Source of the DNA: Paralithodes platypus
Lineage: Eukaryota; Arthropoda; Malacostraca; Decapoda; Lithodidae
DNA: 64,000 bases
Assembly: GCA_032716605.1 (NCBI GenBank)
Contig: CM064552.1
Coordinates: forward strand, 9,426,115-9,490,114
Reading direction: 5' to 3'
The position numbers and the translations under genes are program-made. The notes below the pieces were generated by a model that saw nothing but the letters and a program-made list of their open reading frames with translations, was not told the DNA's origin and made no database searches. Below are positions 53,828-63,830 of this stretch, piece by piece (the first letter of the stretch is position 1; each line of letters begins with the position of its first letter).

Positions 53828-53968
53828 TCCCGGGATTCGAACTCGGGACACCACCCCTCACAGGATGGGGGGCGCTGCTCAATAAACTCGCCCCTCGGGG
53901 CAAAATCAAAATCAATCGGGACACCACAACCAGAATATAATCATCTAAACCATTACACCACCAACACA
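53828..53968 (-). repeat. tRNA-like SINE head with 61-bp insertion
   Basis: Minus strand: GTTGGTGGTGTAATGGTTTA (A-box region) ... GAGTTCGAATCCCGGGAGGA (B box). Between them a segment is bounded by the 12-bp direct repeat TCGGGACACCAC (53843-53854, 53916-53927). Without one copy plus the 61-bp insert, the tRNA-like spacing would be normal. Confidence 0.65.
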
Positions 53969-54468
53969 GTTGGTACCAGGATACAATTTGCTTGAATATG
54001 ACCGAACAAGTAGGAGGGATGGCGGAATAGCAGTGTTTGTCAGGAGTTCATTAAAATGCTGTGCTAAATAAGGTATTAGACTAAATAATGATAACGAAAG
54101 TGTTTGGTTAGAGGTTAGCGAAGGTAGTGAGATCATAGTTGTTGGAGTTATTTATAGACTACCAAATATGAGTAGAAATGATGGTACATCTTAATGGCAG
54201 GAAGTGAAAATACCATCAAGGTTTAGCAATGTGTGCATTATGGGGGATTTTAATTTTCCGAATATAGATTGGCAGCATCAAATCGGCGACTCTGATTCTG
54301 AAGAGTTTATTGAGGCGGTACAAGATAGTTTTATATTTCAATTCATAGACTCACCGACTAGAGGTACTAATATCCTCGATTTATGTCTTTAGTAATAATG
54401 TAGAGATTGGGGACCAACTAGGAAATAACGATCATAATTCTATATATTTTAATATACAATAGACAGGA
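53966..54468 (+). pseudogene. LINE apurinic-like endonuclease domain remnant
   Basis: Plus-strand relic of the endonuclease that nicks target DNA for a non-LTR retrotransposon. Readable blocks: LLEYDRTSRRDGGIAVFVRS, a stop, then NDNESVWLEVSEG, VVGVIYRLPN, a stop, CIMGDFNFPNIDWQ (54229-54270), SPTRGTNILDLCL, then a one-base frame change at about 54390 and GNNDHNSIYFN. GDFN, DLC(L) and the NDH (normally SDH) are the conserved catalytic and phosphate-contact motifs of the EEP fold. At least two stops and one frameshift make it dead. The RT part is absent. It follows directly after the tRNA-like SINE piece. The clade (CR1/Jockey-like) is inferred from GDFNFPNIDW. Confidence 0.85.
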
Positions 54469-54699
54469 AATGCTAAAGAGAACACGACACTTAGGCCTAC
54501 CCCAGATTTCAGAAATGTTGACAATCAGTTTCCTCTCTCTCCAAGACTCTTCGAAAAGTAGATCCGAGGTGCCGTTGTGAAGGCTTATCCCTCAATGCCT
54601 TCACCTGACCTGACCTAACCCCATTATCAGATTATCTTACTATTCATTAATTTTACTCCCAATACCAAACACCCTCGAATGAAATTACCGGTACTGAAA

Positions 54700-54790
54700 G
54701 CATGCCATCCTCCCGGGATTCCAACTTGGGATACCATATACAGAACTTATCCACTCTAACCATTACACCATTAATTACGGCACCAACATG
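54700..54790 (-). repeat. tRNA-like SINE head
   Basis: Minus strand: TGGTGTAATGGTTAGAGTGG (A box) and CAAGTTGGAATCCCGGGAGG (degenerate B box). Same family as 53.83 kb and 39.55 kb. Confidence 0.65.
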
Positions 54791-54823
54791 GGGTTGGAAG
54801 AAAAGGTGGCATTTTCGGCATTG

Positions 54824-55150
54824 ACAGACATTTACAGGCATTTACATACATTTACATATACAGATATGTACAGGCATTTTCATTTACTGACATTTACATA
54901 GATTTACTGACATTTATAGACATCTACAGAAATTTACACACATCTATAGACATCTACAGAAATTTACACATTCACAAAAATTCAGTTATCTACAAACATT
55001 CACACACATCTACAAACATTTACAGACATTTACAAACATTCACAGACATTTACAAACATTCACACACATCTACAAACATTTACAGACATTTACAGACACA
55101 GGCATCTACATCTACAAACATTCACAGACATTTACAGACATCTACAGCCT
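54824..55150. repeat. Degenerate ACATTTACAG minisatellite
   Basis: About 25 variants of a 10-16 bp unit (ACATTTACAG, ACATTCACAA, ACATCTACAG). Confidence 0.93.
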
Positions 55151-55320
55151 CTCACCGTGTACTTGATCTTGGTTGAGTTGGCTAAACCGCGGCCGCTGGT
55201 GTTGACTCGCTTTTACCCGACAAACAAACAAACGCACACACGCACCACCGATCAAAGGAGCGCATGTGCAAACACTTAATATGCGCGGGTGGAAGGTGCC
55301 TGCATTGCTTTCAGACGCAC
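55151..55320. other. Unannotated interval
   Basis: GC-richer unique sequence, no gene supported. Confidence 0.5.
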
Positions 55321-55925
55321 TTAAGGGGGGATGGCCACATTTATTTCTTCATTTATTACTTATTACTTAGCCTAGTTATATATTTTTTACTTATTACTTA
55401 GTTATATATTGTTTTACTTATTATTTAGTTATATATTTTTTCACCATTTGTTTTAGTTACATATTTTTTACTTATTACTTAGTTATATATTGTTTTACTT
55501 ATTACTTAGTTATATATTGTTTTACTTATTACTTAGTTATATATTTTTTACTTATTACTTAGTTATATATTTTTTACTTATTACTTAGTTATATATGTGT
55601 TCACCATTTGTTTTAGTTACCTCCTTAGACCTCCATAAAGCTCAAAATAACACCTCCCTAGACCCTCTTCAAGTTATATATGTACATTTTTCGGAAGAAA
55701 AATTTCCTGGCCGAAGGCCGGTTCCTCTTATATTACAGGCTCGCTATCGCTCGCCAGGAAAACATTGACACCTATATGACACGAATAGTCTTACTATTGA
55801 CAAAGATATGGATCGAAGGGTCTTAAAATCACCAAACTAATGGGCCGAACGTCTTAACATCTGAAAACTGTGGGGCTAAGCATGAGGAAGAAGGGGGACC
55901 AGAAAAACGGGCCATTTCCCCTTGC
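55321..55925 (-). mobile_element. TTAA MITE family A, copy A19 with internal minisatellite
   Basis: TTAA GGGGGGATGGCCAC to GGCCATTTCCCC TTGC. The left arm is expanded by about eight units of roughly 27 bp (TTACTTATTACTTAGTTATA plus TATTTTT; 55353-55608), making it the longest A copy. Core and hairpin (GGCCGAAGGCCGG) are intact. Confidence 0.9.
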
Positions 55926-56031
55926 ACGCAGACACAGGCATCAAAGTTCGTGCACAGGTAGTCTAGTTTGCATCTAGTAATTCTCTAGACCATACACTGC
56001 TTACATGTATAAAGAAAAGAAGTTCGCAATT

Positions 56032-56350
56032 TTAAGGGGAGGTTTCCACTTGAGGGATTTTTTTTTTCGAACTTCCTTCTCCCTCATGTTTAGCCCCATT
56101 GCTTTTGAGAATTTAAGACGTTTGCCCCATTAGTTTGACGATTTTAATAACTTTCGCCCCATTTCTGTCAATTTTAAGACCTTTCGTGCCATTTAGGTGT
56201 CGATTTTTTCCTGGCGAGTAAGAGGAATCGGCCTTCGGCCGGGACATTTTTCTACCGAAAAATGTGCATATTTATCTTGAAAGGGGGTCTAGGGGATGTA
56301 ATTTTAAGCTTGATGGAGGTCTAAGACACACACTAGAAACCTCCCCTTAA
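56032..56350 (+). mobile_element. TTAA MITE family A, copy A20
   Basis: TTAA GGGGAGGTTTCCACTTGAGG to AAACCTCCCC TTAA. The core is truncated (CTGGCGAG then GAGGAATCGGCC), a deletion of about 20 bp removing GATAGCGAGCC. Otherwise the closest relative of A1. Confidence 0.92.
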
Positions 56351-56396
56351 GTTAGACATACAGACTAGCAGGGTGGCAGTCCGTTTGTAGCCAACT

Positions 56397-56397
<1 letters not shown>

Positions 56398-56445
<48 letters not shown>

Positions 56446-56452
56446 CGAGAGA
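56398..56452. repeat. (TA)n-(GA)n microsatellite
   Basis: (TA)n to 56440 then short GA. Confidence 0.93.
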
Positions 56453-56557
56453 GAGAAATGTAGTGCACAAAGATGCTTGGTGCTATTGCTTTCACTTATC
56501 ATAGCAGAGGTTGAGGCTATCACAATACTTAACACTCATTCCACTAGGCTTACTTCT

Positions 56558-56760
56558 TAACCCTTTCACGCACGTGTGGACGCGATCAAGTCCTTCACCC
56601 GTTGAGTACCAGCGACGTGTGTTACCTTATATTCTAGCTATAGTTGGTTGAGATAGTTCTAAGCCTTAGTAATGCTAGTGGTCCTTCTTAAGCTGAATAC
56701 AATCGTCTAATAGTTGCCAGAGTATGATGAAAAGGACGTCCCTGGTACTCAATGGGTTAA
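56558..56760 (+). mobile_element. Family B terminus joined to family C (copy C8)
   Basis: TTAA CCCTTTCACGCACGTGTGGA (B-like end, 56560-56590) runs into CACCCGTTGAGTACCAGCGACG (C). C continues with a deletion of the first inner arm and ends CAATGGG TTAA (56757-56760). Confidence 0.75.
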
Positions 56761-56950
56761 CATACACTAACGATTTTATTTTCGAAAACCACTTCTATGA
56801 CAAATTTGTATTTATCATGCCCGGCTTAAAAAACGAGAGACTTCATATCCATTCTAAAACCTAAGTATATATCCATCTATATGCTCAGGCCCAATCCCCA
56901 CTTTTCCTATTTTTGTATTTTATATTTTATATTTTACATTTTACTCTACA

Positions 56951-57317
56951 GATGGTTCACTTTTTGGGCGATTTTTGCATGTATTCATTATTTTTCTAGT
57001 TTCCTCCCTAGACCTCCATCAAATTAAAAAAAAAATATCCATTAGATTCCCCTTCTAGATTTATTTGTACATTTTTCGGTAGAAAAATGTGCCGGCCGAA
57101 GGCCGGTTCTTCCAACATTACAGGCTCACTATCGTTTGCCAGGGAAAAAATCGACACCTACAGTAAATAGCACGAAAGGTCTAAATATTGACGAAGAAAT
57201 AGGGCGAAAGGGCTTAGAATCGACTAACTAATGGGGAAAACAGCTTAGCATCTGAAAATTAATGGGGCTAAACATGAGGGAGAAAGTGGTCCAGAAATCC
57301 GGCCCATCCCCCCTTAA
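56951..57317 (-). mobile_element. TTAA MITE family A, copy A21
   Basis: Left GGGGG lost (starts GATGGTTCACTTTTTGGGCG); right CCCATCCCCCC TTAA. Hairpin CCGGCCGAAGGCCGG intact. Close to A2 and A4. Confidence 0.9.
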
Positions 57318-57639
57318 ACATGCATGCCGGTATATATAGTGTTATTGACCATTTAGCCTGCTATTATTTTCCAGTCCTCAAACCTACGAAAATTACGAAT
57401 GATTAATGTTTTCTTTCATTCTTCGTTCACTCAGTACATTCATACAATTAATTTCCAAAATAAATCAACTATACCTTCATCTAGTCACCAATCCCAATGA
57501 CCCACCAACCTCCTATCCCTCCAAAGACTTCCAATCTCCCACCCCGAATCTCCAACCCACATATAAACAATATACTTTCAAACCTTTTCTCTAGCCATCA
57601 TGTCATGTCAACTAGGCTAATTAAAGCAATGACAGTAAT

Positions 57640-57722
57640 GAATACATGTGGTACTCCAAGGACTCGAACCTATATAGGATACTCACACCGAAATCCCGAA
57701 CACTAAGCATTAGGCTATCAAG
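57640..57722 (-). repeat. tRNA-like sequence
   Basis: Minus strand: ATAGCCTAATGCTTAGTG (A-box region) and ATAGGTTCGAGTCCTTGGAG (B box). Arms do not form an intact tRNA. Confidence 0.55.
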
Positions 57723-57726
57723 ATAG

Positions 57727-58114
57727 TTAAGGGGGGTCACCGTTTTTTTGTTTTACCTTTCTCTCCTTTTTTCTCATTCCCTGGCTTGTATCCATTCGGC
57801 CCCATTCAGCCAACTGTTTTAAGACGTTTATCCCCATCCAGGTGTCTATTTTTTCCTGGCGAGCGATAGCGATAGCGAGCCAGCATTGTATGGAGAAATC
57901 CGGCTTCGCCGGAGACATTTTTCTATCGAAAAATTTACAAATTTAGCTTGCTGTCAAAAACAAAATATATGCTGGCTCGCTACCGCTCGCCAGGAAAATA
58001 TTGACACCTGGCTGGGGGTAAACGTCTTAAAGCAGTAGGCTGAATGGGGCCGAATGGATACAAGCCAAAGAGAGAGGGAGAGAAAGAGAAAAAAAGCGAG
58101 GTGGGCTCCCTTAA
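57727..58114. mobile_element. TTAA MITE family A, subfamily A-III, copy A22
   Basis: TTAA GGGGGGTCACC to GCGAGGTGGGCTCCC TTAA. Inverted core pair; the left core has a tandem GATAGC duplication (GCGAGCGATAGCGATAGCGA). Hairpin TCCGGCTTCGCCGGA. Confidence 0.9.
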
Positions 58115-58387
58115 TAATGTACGGTACCGTACTGTACTTATAGTTATATATTCGTTTTTGTTTGTTCTTAATCATATCAATATTAACTGAAGACAAAGAG
58201 GTTCCGGTATACCAGTAATCTAAAGTTCACGCTTGTAAAATATCTACAATAGGCTTATTTCAATTAATCACATGCATAAATATACCCCCGGACACACACA
58301 CCAAAGGTCATTCACCTACCAACTCCCTAATTCATCGGAACACTTGGAATAAGGTTAAATTAATGTAGCAATTCAGTATAGCACACT

Positions 58388-58487
58388 TCAGGGGATGTTT
58401 TTTTTCTGGACCCCCTTATCCCTTATGTTTAGCCCAATTGGTTTTGAAGTTTTAAATCGTTCGCCCCATTAAGTCGTTCGCCCCATC
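58388..58487 (+). mobile_element. TTAA MITE family A, copy A23 (left end)
   Basis: CTGGACCCCCTTATCCC, GTTTAGCCCAATTGG and a duplicated AAGTCGTTCGCCCCAT; truncated before the core. Confidence 0.75.
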
Positions 58488-58844
58488 CCTGGCCGTGATG
58501 GCTAGGTCTGGACGGACTAGTCTCTGGGAACCACTAAGTCTCCTGGCTGCATGTCCTATTCCCCCGGGGGTGTGTAGTTGCCTTTGTTAACAGCCAAGAC
58601 GAGAAATTTGATTACCGGTACCGTACTTAAGATATAGTCTAGGTTAAGTCTTGGATAAGGAACTGTGTATTATCAGCCTCATTGGCTGCCGGCTTGAAAA
58701 AACCGATGATGACAAAACTACCCGAGTTGACGTCTGGATAGCGTAAAATAGTCGTTAGTGGCGAAGTATAAGAAACCCACCACGTGAATCACCACGAGGC
58801 AATCACTTGGTTCTTTCAAGGAGAACTAAGGTTGCTATCCTATT

Positions 58845-58993
58845 GTACGTCCGTGGTAGTACAGTGGGTTAGCGCGCGGGTCTGGTAAAACCTACTGAGG
58901 TCCCTAATCAGAGGTCGAACCCGCGCCAGGCACCACCACTGGGCCTGGGGATTTTCGGGAGGGTTAAATTCCCTTCGCACCCAGCATTTCTAA

Positions 58994-59034
<41 letters not shown>

Positions 59035-59035
59035 T
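58845..59035 (+). mobile_element. tRNA-derived SINE with (ATT)n tail
   Basis: GTGGTAGTACAGTGGGTTAG (A box), AGAGGTCGAACCCGCGCC (B box), a body with GGCCTGGGGATTTTCGGG and TTCGCACCCAGC, and an (ATT)n tail (58994-59032). Same tail type as the SINE at 23.16 kb but a different head. Confidence 0.75.
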
Positions 59036-59253
59036 TCTTCTTCCATAGACGTTGGCTCACACGGTAGGTAAATGAAGTTGCTTTGTACAACCTCGCTTGT
59101 GTATTTCCCTCTTCCTTATATAGCCTTCCCTGCAGCAGTGGCTGTCACCCTATATGTCCTCACTGTGGACCCGAGGAGGCGTGTTGAGTTACCTAGGTTT
59201 TAATGCAGGAACACAGACATTTGGCCATTACTGCTACGGTACCGTACTGTATT

Positions 59254-59279
59254 TTAACCCCTTTTGTACCGGTGACGTG

Positions 59280-59332
<53 letters not shown>

Positions 59333-59459
59333 CTAGCTATTTTTAGACGATTTCGTGCAGTTTAAAAGGATTGGTGGAGGCTCTATTTAAACTGAACAAA
59401 CTCGTCTAATTGTAGCCAGCATAAAGTTAAAAGAACGGCACCGTTACAGAAGGGGTTAA
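59254..59459 (+). mobile_element. TTAA MITE family C, copy C9 with (GT)n-T39 expansion
   Basis: TTAA CCCCTTTTGTACCGGTGACG, then (GT)n and about 39 T (59278-59331), then the arm TAGACGATTTCGTGCAG, and the right end CAGAAGGGG TTAA. Confidence 0.9.
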
Positions 59460-59706
59460 AGCCAACTAAATTTTAAAATTTATTTAATTTAGTATATTAT
59501 TTTACCTGCATATGGTTGCGCAGGTTACCCGGTACTGAAAAGTTTGCACTGTTTTCCTTGTTGCTCTTCTTGTTTTAGGGTTTGCAGAGAATTTCGGTTT
59601 GGTACCGGTAACGTATTTTATGAGATATTGAGCGAGTATCTCACTATACTCTGTTTCATTTCAGCTGGCGGTAAATTGAATCCCTTAGCAGCTAATTTTT
59701 CGATAC

Positions 59707-59940
59707 TTAACCCTTTCATGCATTTATGACGCAGAGGTTGCCAGATTAGCAATAAGAAATAGAGTTCTCTCACTTTTATAATTACCTCTCCAAAATTAGT
59801 TTTCTGCCCACAGTTAACTCAAGACAACTGCAGAGGTTGAAGTAACTAAACTAAAGGTTTCTAAATACCCCTGATGGTAACAAAGGCTTTAAAGTATCCC
59901 CAATAGGCTCAAAATTGCGTCATATGTTGGAGAGGGTTAA
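59707..59940 (+). mobile_element. TTAA MITE family B, copy B1 (complete)
   Basis: TTAA CCCTTTCATGCATTTATGAC to GTTGGAGAGGG TTAA, 234 bp. Contains GCAGAGGTTGCCAGATTAGC and CTTTAAAGTATCCCC. Reference copy of family B. Confidence 0.92.
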
Positions 59941-60164
59941 TAGAAAAATATGAAACCACTGTCTCTGCATCATAATGAGACCAAGTTTATATAACTAGCA
60001 CCAAATTTCACTACAAAATCTTGAAAATAACTGTGAAATTTTGATGGGAACTTTGCAATTTACCGTCAGTTGAAAATAATCAAGGTATAGTTTGGATTGG
60101 AGTGTAAATATGGTCTGTTGTGTCATCATTACGTCGACCCAGGTTGCAACAACTCTTTTATGGC

Positions 60165-60240
60165 CGGTGTGGTGTGGTTGGTAACATGTATGCCTGTTGA
60201 TTAGCTGGTCCAAGGTTCAATCCCAGGTGGGTTGTGTGAG
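60165..60240 (+). repeat. tRNA-like SINE head
   Basis: GTGTGGTGTGGTTGGTAACA (A box) and CCAAGGTTCAATCCCAGGTG (B box). Confidence 0.6.
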
Positions 60241-60587
60241 AGTACATCAATAGGCTAACCGGGCATATAGAATCAGACACAAAAACAAAGTTAGACTGAT
60301 TGACAGAGGCAGACATACAGACAGTAAATATGCAGACAGATAGAAGCAGAAACAGACAAGCAGAGAACAAGAGGCAGACATACAGACAGTAAATAGAGAG
60401 ACAAATAGAAGCAGAAATAGACGAGCAGATAACAAGAGAGATCCTAAGGCAGCAGAGTAATGCAGATAGAGAGAGCAGTGTGTGAATGAACCGGGAGGCG
60501 AGACAACCTAAATAATGCTTCTGTCTGGAGTGTTCTGTGTATATTGCTCTCTCGCTTTCTTTCTCTTTCTCTTTTTATTTTTATTTT

Positions 60588-60589
<2 letters not shown>

Positions 60590-60661
<72 letters not shown>

Positions 60662-60662
60662 A

Positions 60663-60758
<96 letters not shown>

Positions 60759-60854
60759 ACAACCTAGTCTAATAGGCCTATATTAACCTACCGGTATTTC
60801 GTGATTAACCTAGTCTAACCCATCATAACCGAGTTAAATCTCACCTTTGGAGTA

Positions 60855-60943
<89 letters not shown>

Positions 60944-60946
60944 GGC
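60590..60946. repeat. (TC)n and opposing (GA)n
   Basis: (TC)n 60594-60756 with minor breaks and (GA)n/(GAAA)n 60857-60946 in inverse orientation, 100 bp apart. Confidence 0.97.
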
Positions 60947-61190
60947 ACGGTTTCAGTGTTATTTGGCTGCCTCATGCTGTGAAGTGAAGCTCATTCCTTT
61001 TACTGATGGCTTCGTGGATTAGTGTGTAGTGAGTTGGCGAATTGTTCCTATTGCATTTCTGACTCCGTGTGTGTGTGTGTAGGGTCTTGTTTGCTTGAGT
61101 GCATGTGTATTTACCATATTCAATCAACAATTTCTTTTTCACTTATGGCATTTGTTTTTTTAGCTTATAATCCCAGTGCTGGAAAACCTC

Positions 61191-61402
61191 TTAACCCCTT
61201 CTGTACCGGTGACGTCTCGTTCATTTTATTCTATCTATATTTAGACGATGTTGGACAACTTAAGAAGGATCAGTGGTAGTAAAAAAAGTTAAGTGAGATA
61301 CTTTTAAGCCTTTTAATTGCTAGAGTTCGTTCCTAAGCTGAATAAAATCGCCTACTAGTTGCCAGAATGTAACAAAAAAGATGTCACCGGTACAGGTGTT
61401 AA
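61191..61402 (+). mobile_element. TTAA MITE family C, copy C10 (complete)
   Basis: TTAA CCCCTTCTGTACCGGTGACG to GATGTCACCGGTACAGGTG TTAA, 212 bp. Ends pair as ACCGGTGAC/GTCACCGGT. Confidence 0.93.
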
Positions 61403-61654
61403 CGGAATGGTATTATTGATCATTTAAAAAAAAATCTTAAGCTGGTAATAATGGTATAAGTTTACCTGAAATATAAATGCTACTTTAAAAGCGCTATAAA
61501 GAAATACAAAATAAAAATGTTTTACCGTATCTAGGCGGCAAACCCCAGAAAATAGCCAGAAATAAAGAAGTCCGCCCCGAAAATGCCAGCCTCTGTGGAC
61601 ACAAGTTCACCTGTGCCATCCTCTGTAACCTTGGCTCTGCCCCCACCACAAACA

Positions 61655-61710
61655 ACAACAGTTCTGGCAGCGGGGCTGTTCGGCCAGGCATCCTAGGGAA
61701 CTATTACTAC
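61655..61710 (+). repeat. Dispersed repeat G, copy 3 (end fragment)
   Basis: GGGGCTGTTCGGCCAGGCAT then CCTAGGGAAC, the tail-proximal end of repeat G in plus orientation. Confidence 0.65.
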
Positions 61711-61944
61711 AGTTCTGTCAGGCCAAACCATGCCCCCGAGGCCCCATGGGAATCAGAAGGTTAGCCCACTTGCCTTGCTCCCTTTAATCTCGCCGCTTCC
61801 TCTGACCCCAGGGTGAGACAGACACAAGTGCCAGTTTACTTGGGGAGAAGGAGCAGGACCTTTTAGCCGGAGACGAAGGACAAGCAAGAAGAGGAATAAC
61901 TTTAATGACTTGTTTGACGAAGACTCCTTCAGCAGGTCACCTTG

Positions 61945-62440
61945 CTAACGTACAGCTCTCTCTCTGGGTATACCGTGAGGTAGTTCTGAGAGTCTCTACT
62001 CCCGATGTGAGTAATCTCCGGTTACGAGGTACTCATACCCTGTATTCCGACACAGAAGTGCGCAGTTCCATCCAACCTGTGGTTACAGTATCTAACCCTA
62101 TTCTTGAGTACCATATGTCATTCAGGTAGGCGTGAGTATCTTGGCCAACGGTGTGAGCATACCCTTCTGGTTATGAGGTACCCCAACCCCCGTCTTGAGT
62201 AGCTCATTTGGGTTAAGTCTAGCTATTCCGACAAGGATGTAAGCAGCTATATCTAAACTGTGGTTACAGTTATCTAACCCCTCTCTTGAGTATCTTATTC
62301 AGGTATGCCTACTGTAAGTATCTCGGCCAACGATGTGAGTATCTCCACCCCTCTGGTGAAAGGTATGCTATTCCCTGTCTTGAGTAATTCATTTGGGTTA
62401 AGCTTGAAATTCTCAGCAACGGTATGAGTAGTTCTACCAA
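61945..62440. repeat. Degenerate tandem repeat, about 182-bp period
   Basis: GTGGTTACAGT recurs at 62079 and 62260, and TTGAGTA..CATTTGGGTTAAG at 62197 and 62380. The 74-codon frame 61905-62129 lies partly inside and has no domain. Confidence 0.75.
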
Positions 62441-62844
62441 CTTCTAGTTGGATTATTATCCACCCACCTCACCAATACCACTCATTGAAGCAGCCCAGAG
62501 ATGGAGCAACATAGAAGTACCACGACCTAGACGATATGATTGCCGTACACACAACGCCGGCCTTGGACGGACGCATTAGCTATCTTGTCTTCGTACTTCA
62601 GAGTTCCTTGATAGGCCCTGAGGGAAAAAAAATCAAATGAAGTACACAAAACACCTATTCTTAAACTTTGCTATCATCAAGTTAACTTCGTTATACCTGG
62701 ATGACTCCGTTCTTGTAATAAGAGCTTAAGTTGAATGACTTTAACATTTGTCTCCTACAACACGTCATTGTTCGTTGTTGTAGCTACCACGCCCTTGTTC
62801 AAGAAAGTAACTGAAACTATGTCACCTTTATTCTCAGGGTAAAC

Positions 62845-63110
62845 CATTGTAAGTACATATTTATATTCTTGTGCATTATACATGTTATTCATTGTGCTTT
62901 TAATGCTGATCATTCATTATTATTTTTTATTTGTATAATTATTTCTAGTCTTTTAGGTGACCAAGAGTACCCGTTTCTGCCATCAGTGATTTATGTACCG
63001 GTATGTCATTGTATTCACTCATATATGTATAAATAGAAACCTTAAATACCATAGCCTGTGTACTCTGTCATCACCTCATCTCCTAGTCAATAAAAGGACC
63101 TTCTAATCCA
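62845..63110 (+). other. Possible solo LTR
   Basis: TGTAAGTACATATTTAT start, a TATAAATAG box at about 63028, a CAATAAAAGG polyadenylation-like signal at about 63088 and a CA near 63110. No target duplication or second LTR is seen, so this is weak. Confidence 0.25.
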
Positions 63111-63116
63111 GTTTAA

Positions 63117-63464
63117 TTAAGGGGGAGGTAGTCGCTTTTTCTAGACCTCCTTCTCCCTCATGTTTAGCATATTAGTTTTGAGATTTTAAGACATTTGGCC
63201 CATTAGTTTGGCGATTCGAATACCTTTCGCTCCATTTTGTTGTCAACTTTAAGATCTTTCGTATCATTTAGGTGTCAATTGTTTCCTGGTGAGCTATAGC
63301 GGGCCTGTAATTTTAGAAGGAACCGGTTTTATCTACCGAAAAATGTACAAATTTATCTTGAAGGGGGGTCTAGGGGGTGTTTTTCTAAGCTTGATGGAGG
63401 TCTAGCGAGCAAACAAAAAATATTTATGAATTAATAGACCAAAAACCCGGCCACTATCCCTTTA
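63117..63464 (+). mobile_element. TTAA MITE family A, copy A24
   Basis: TTAA GGGGGAGGTAGTCGC to CCACTATCCC TTTA. Decayed core CTGGTGAGCTATAGCGGGCC; the GGCC hairpin is deleted, the TACCGAAAAATG stem is half present. Confidence 0.88.
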
Positions 63465-63830
63465 CGATCCACTCGCCCCTTACAACGATATTCTGGGGGG
63501 GGGGGGGGCATATTTAAAAAGTGCGATAAAGAGGGCATATACAAAACTGCAATGATGATATAGCCGGGCCAAAACGTTACCTTTGACCTCGCTATCCCCG
63601 CCCTCTAAACTAATACACCTTGAAATACCACCCGGGGGGCCCCGTGCAAATATGAGCCAAATCTAATGCAAATGCAATCAGCGTAAGTACTGGCACACAC
63701 ATACAAAAAAGGTTGGGCCATACAATTTAACAGAGTACCCCATATATACCCTGTCTACCCTGGCAACTAGATAGGGTGGAGGATGTGTGTGGTAGGGTCA
63801 CAATTAAATGTTCGTCGACACCCATGCTCA
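63465..63830. other. Unannotated interval
   Basis: G13 run near 63496-63508, then unique sequence without supportable genes. Confidence 0.5.

Noticed and set aside
57727..58196. Open frames in subfamily A-III (MSPAKPDFSIQCWLAIA-like) recurring at 39 and 50 kb
   Set aside because: Recurrence comes from the repeated MITE; frames cross its hairpins and are unrelated between strands.
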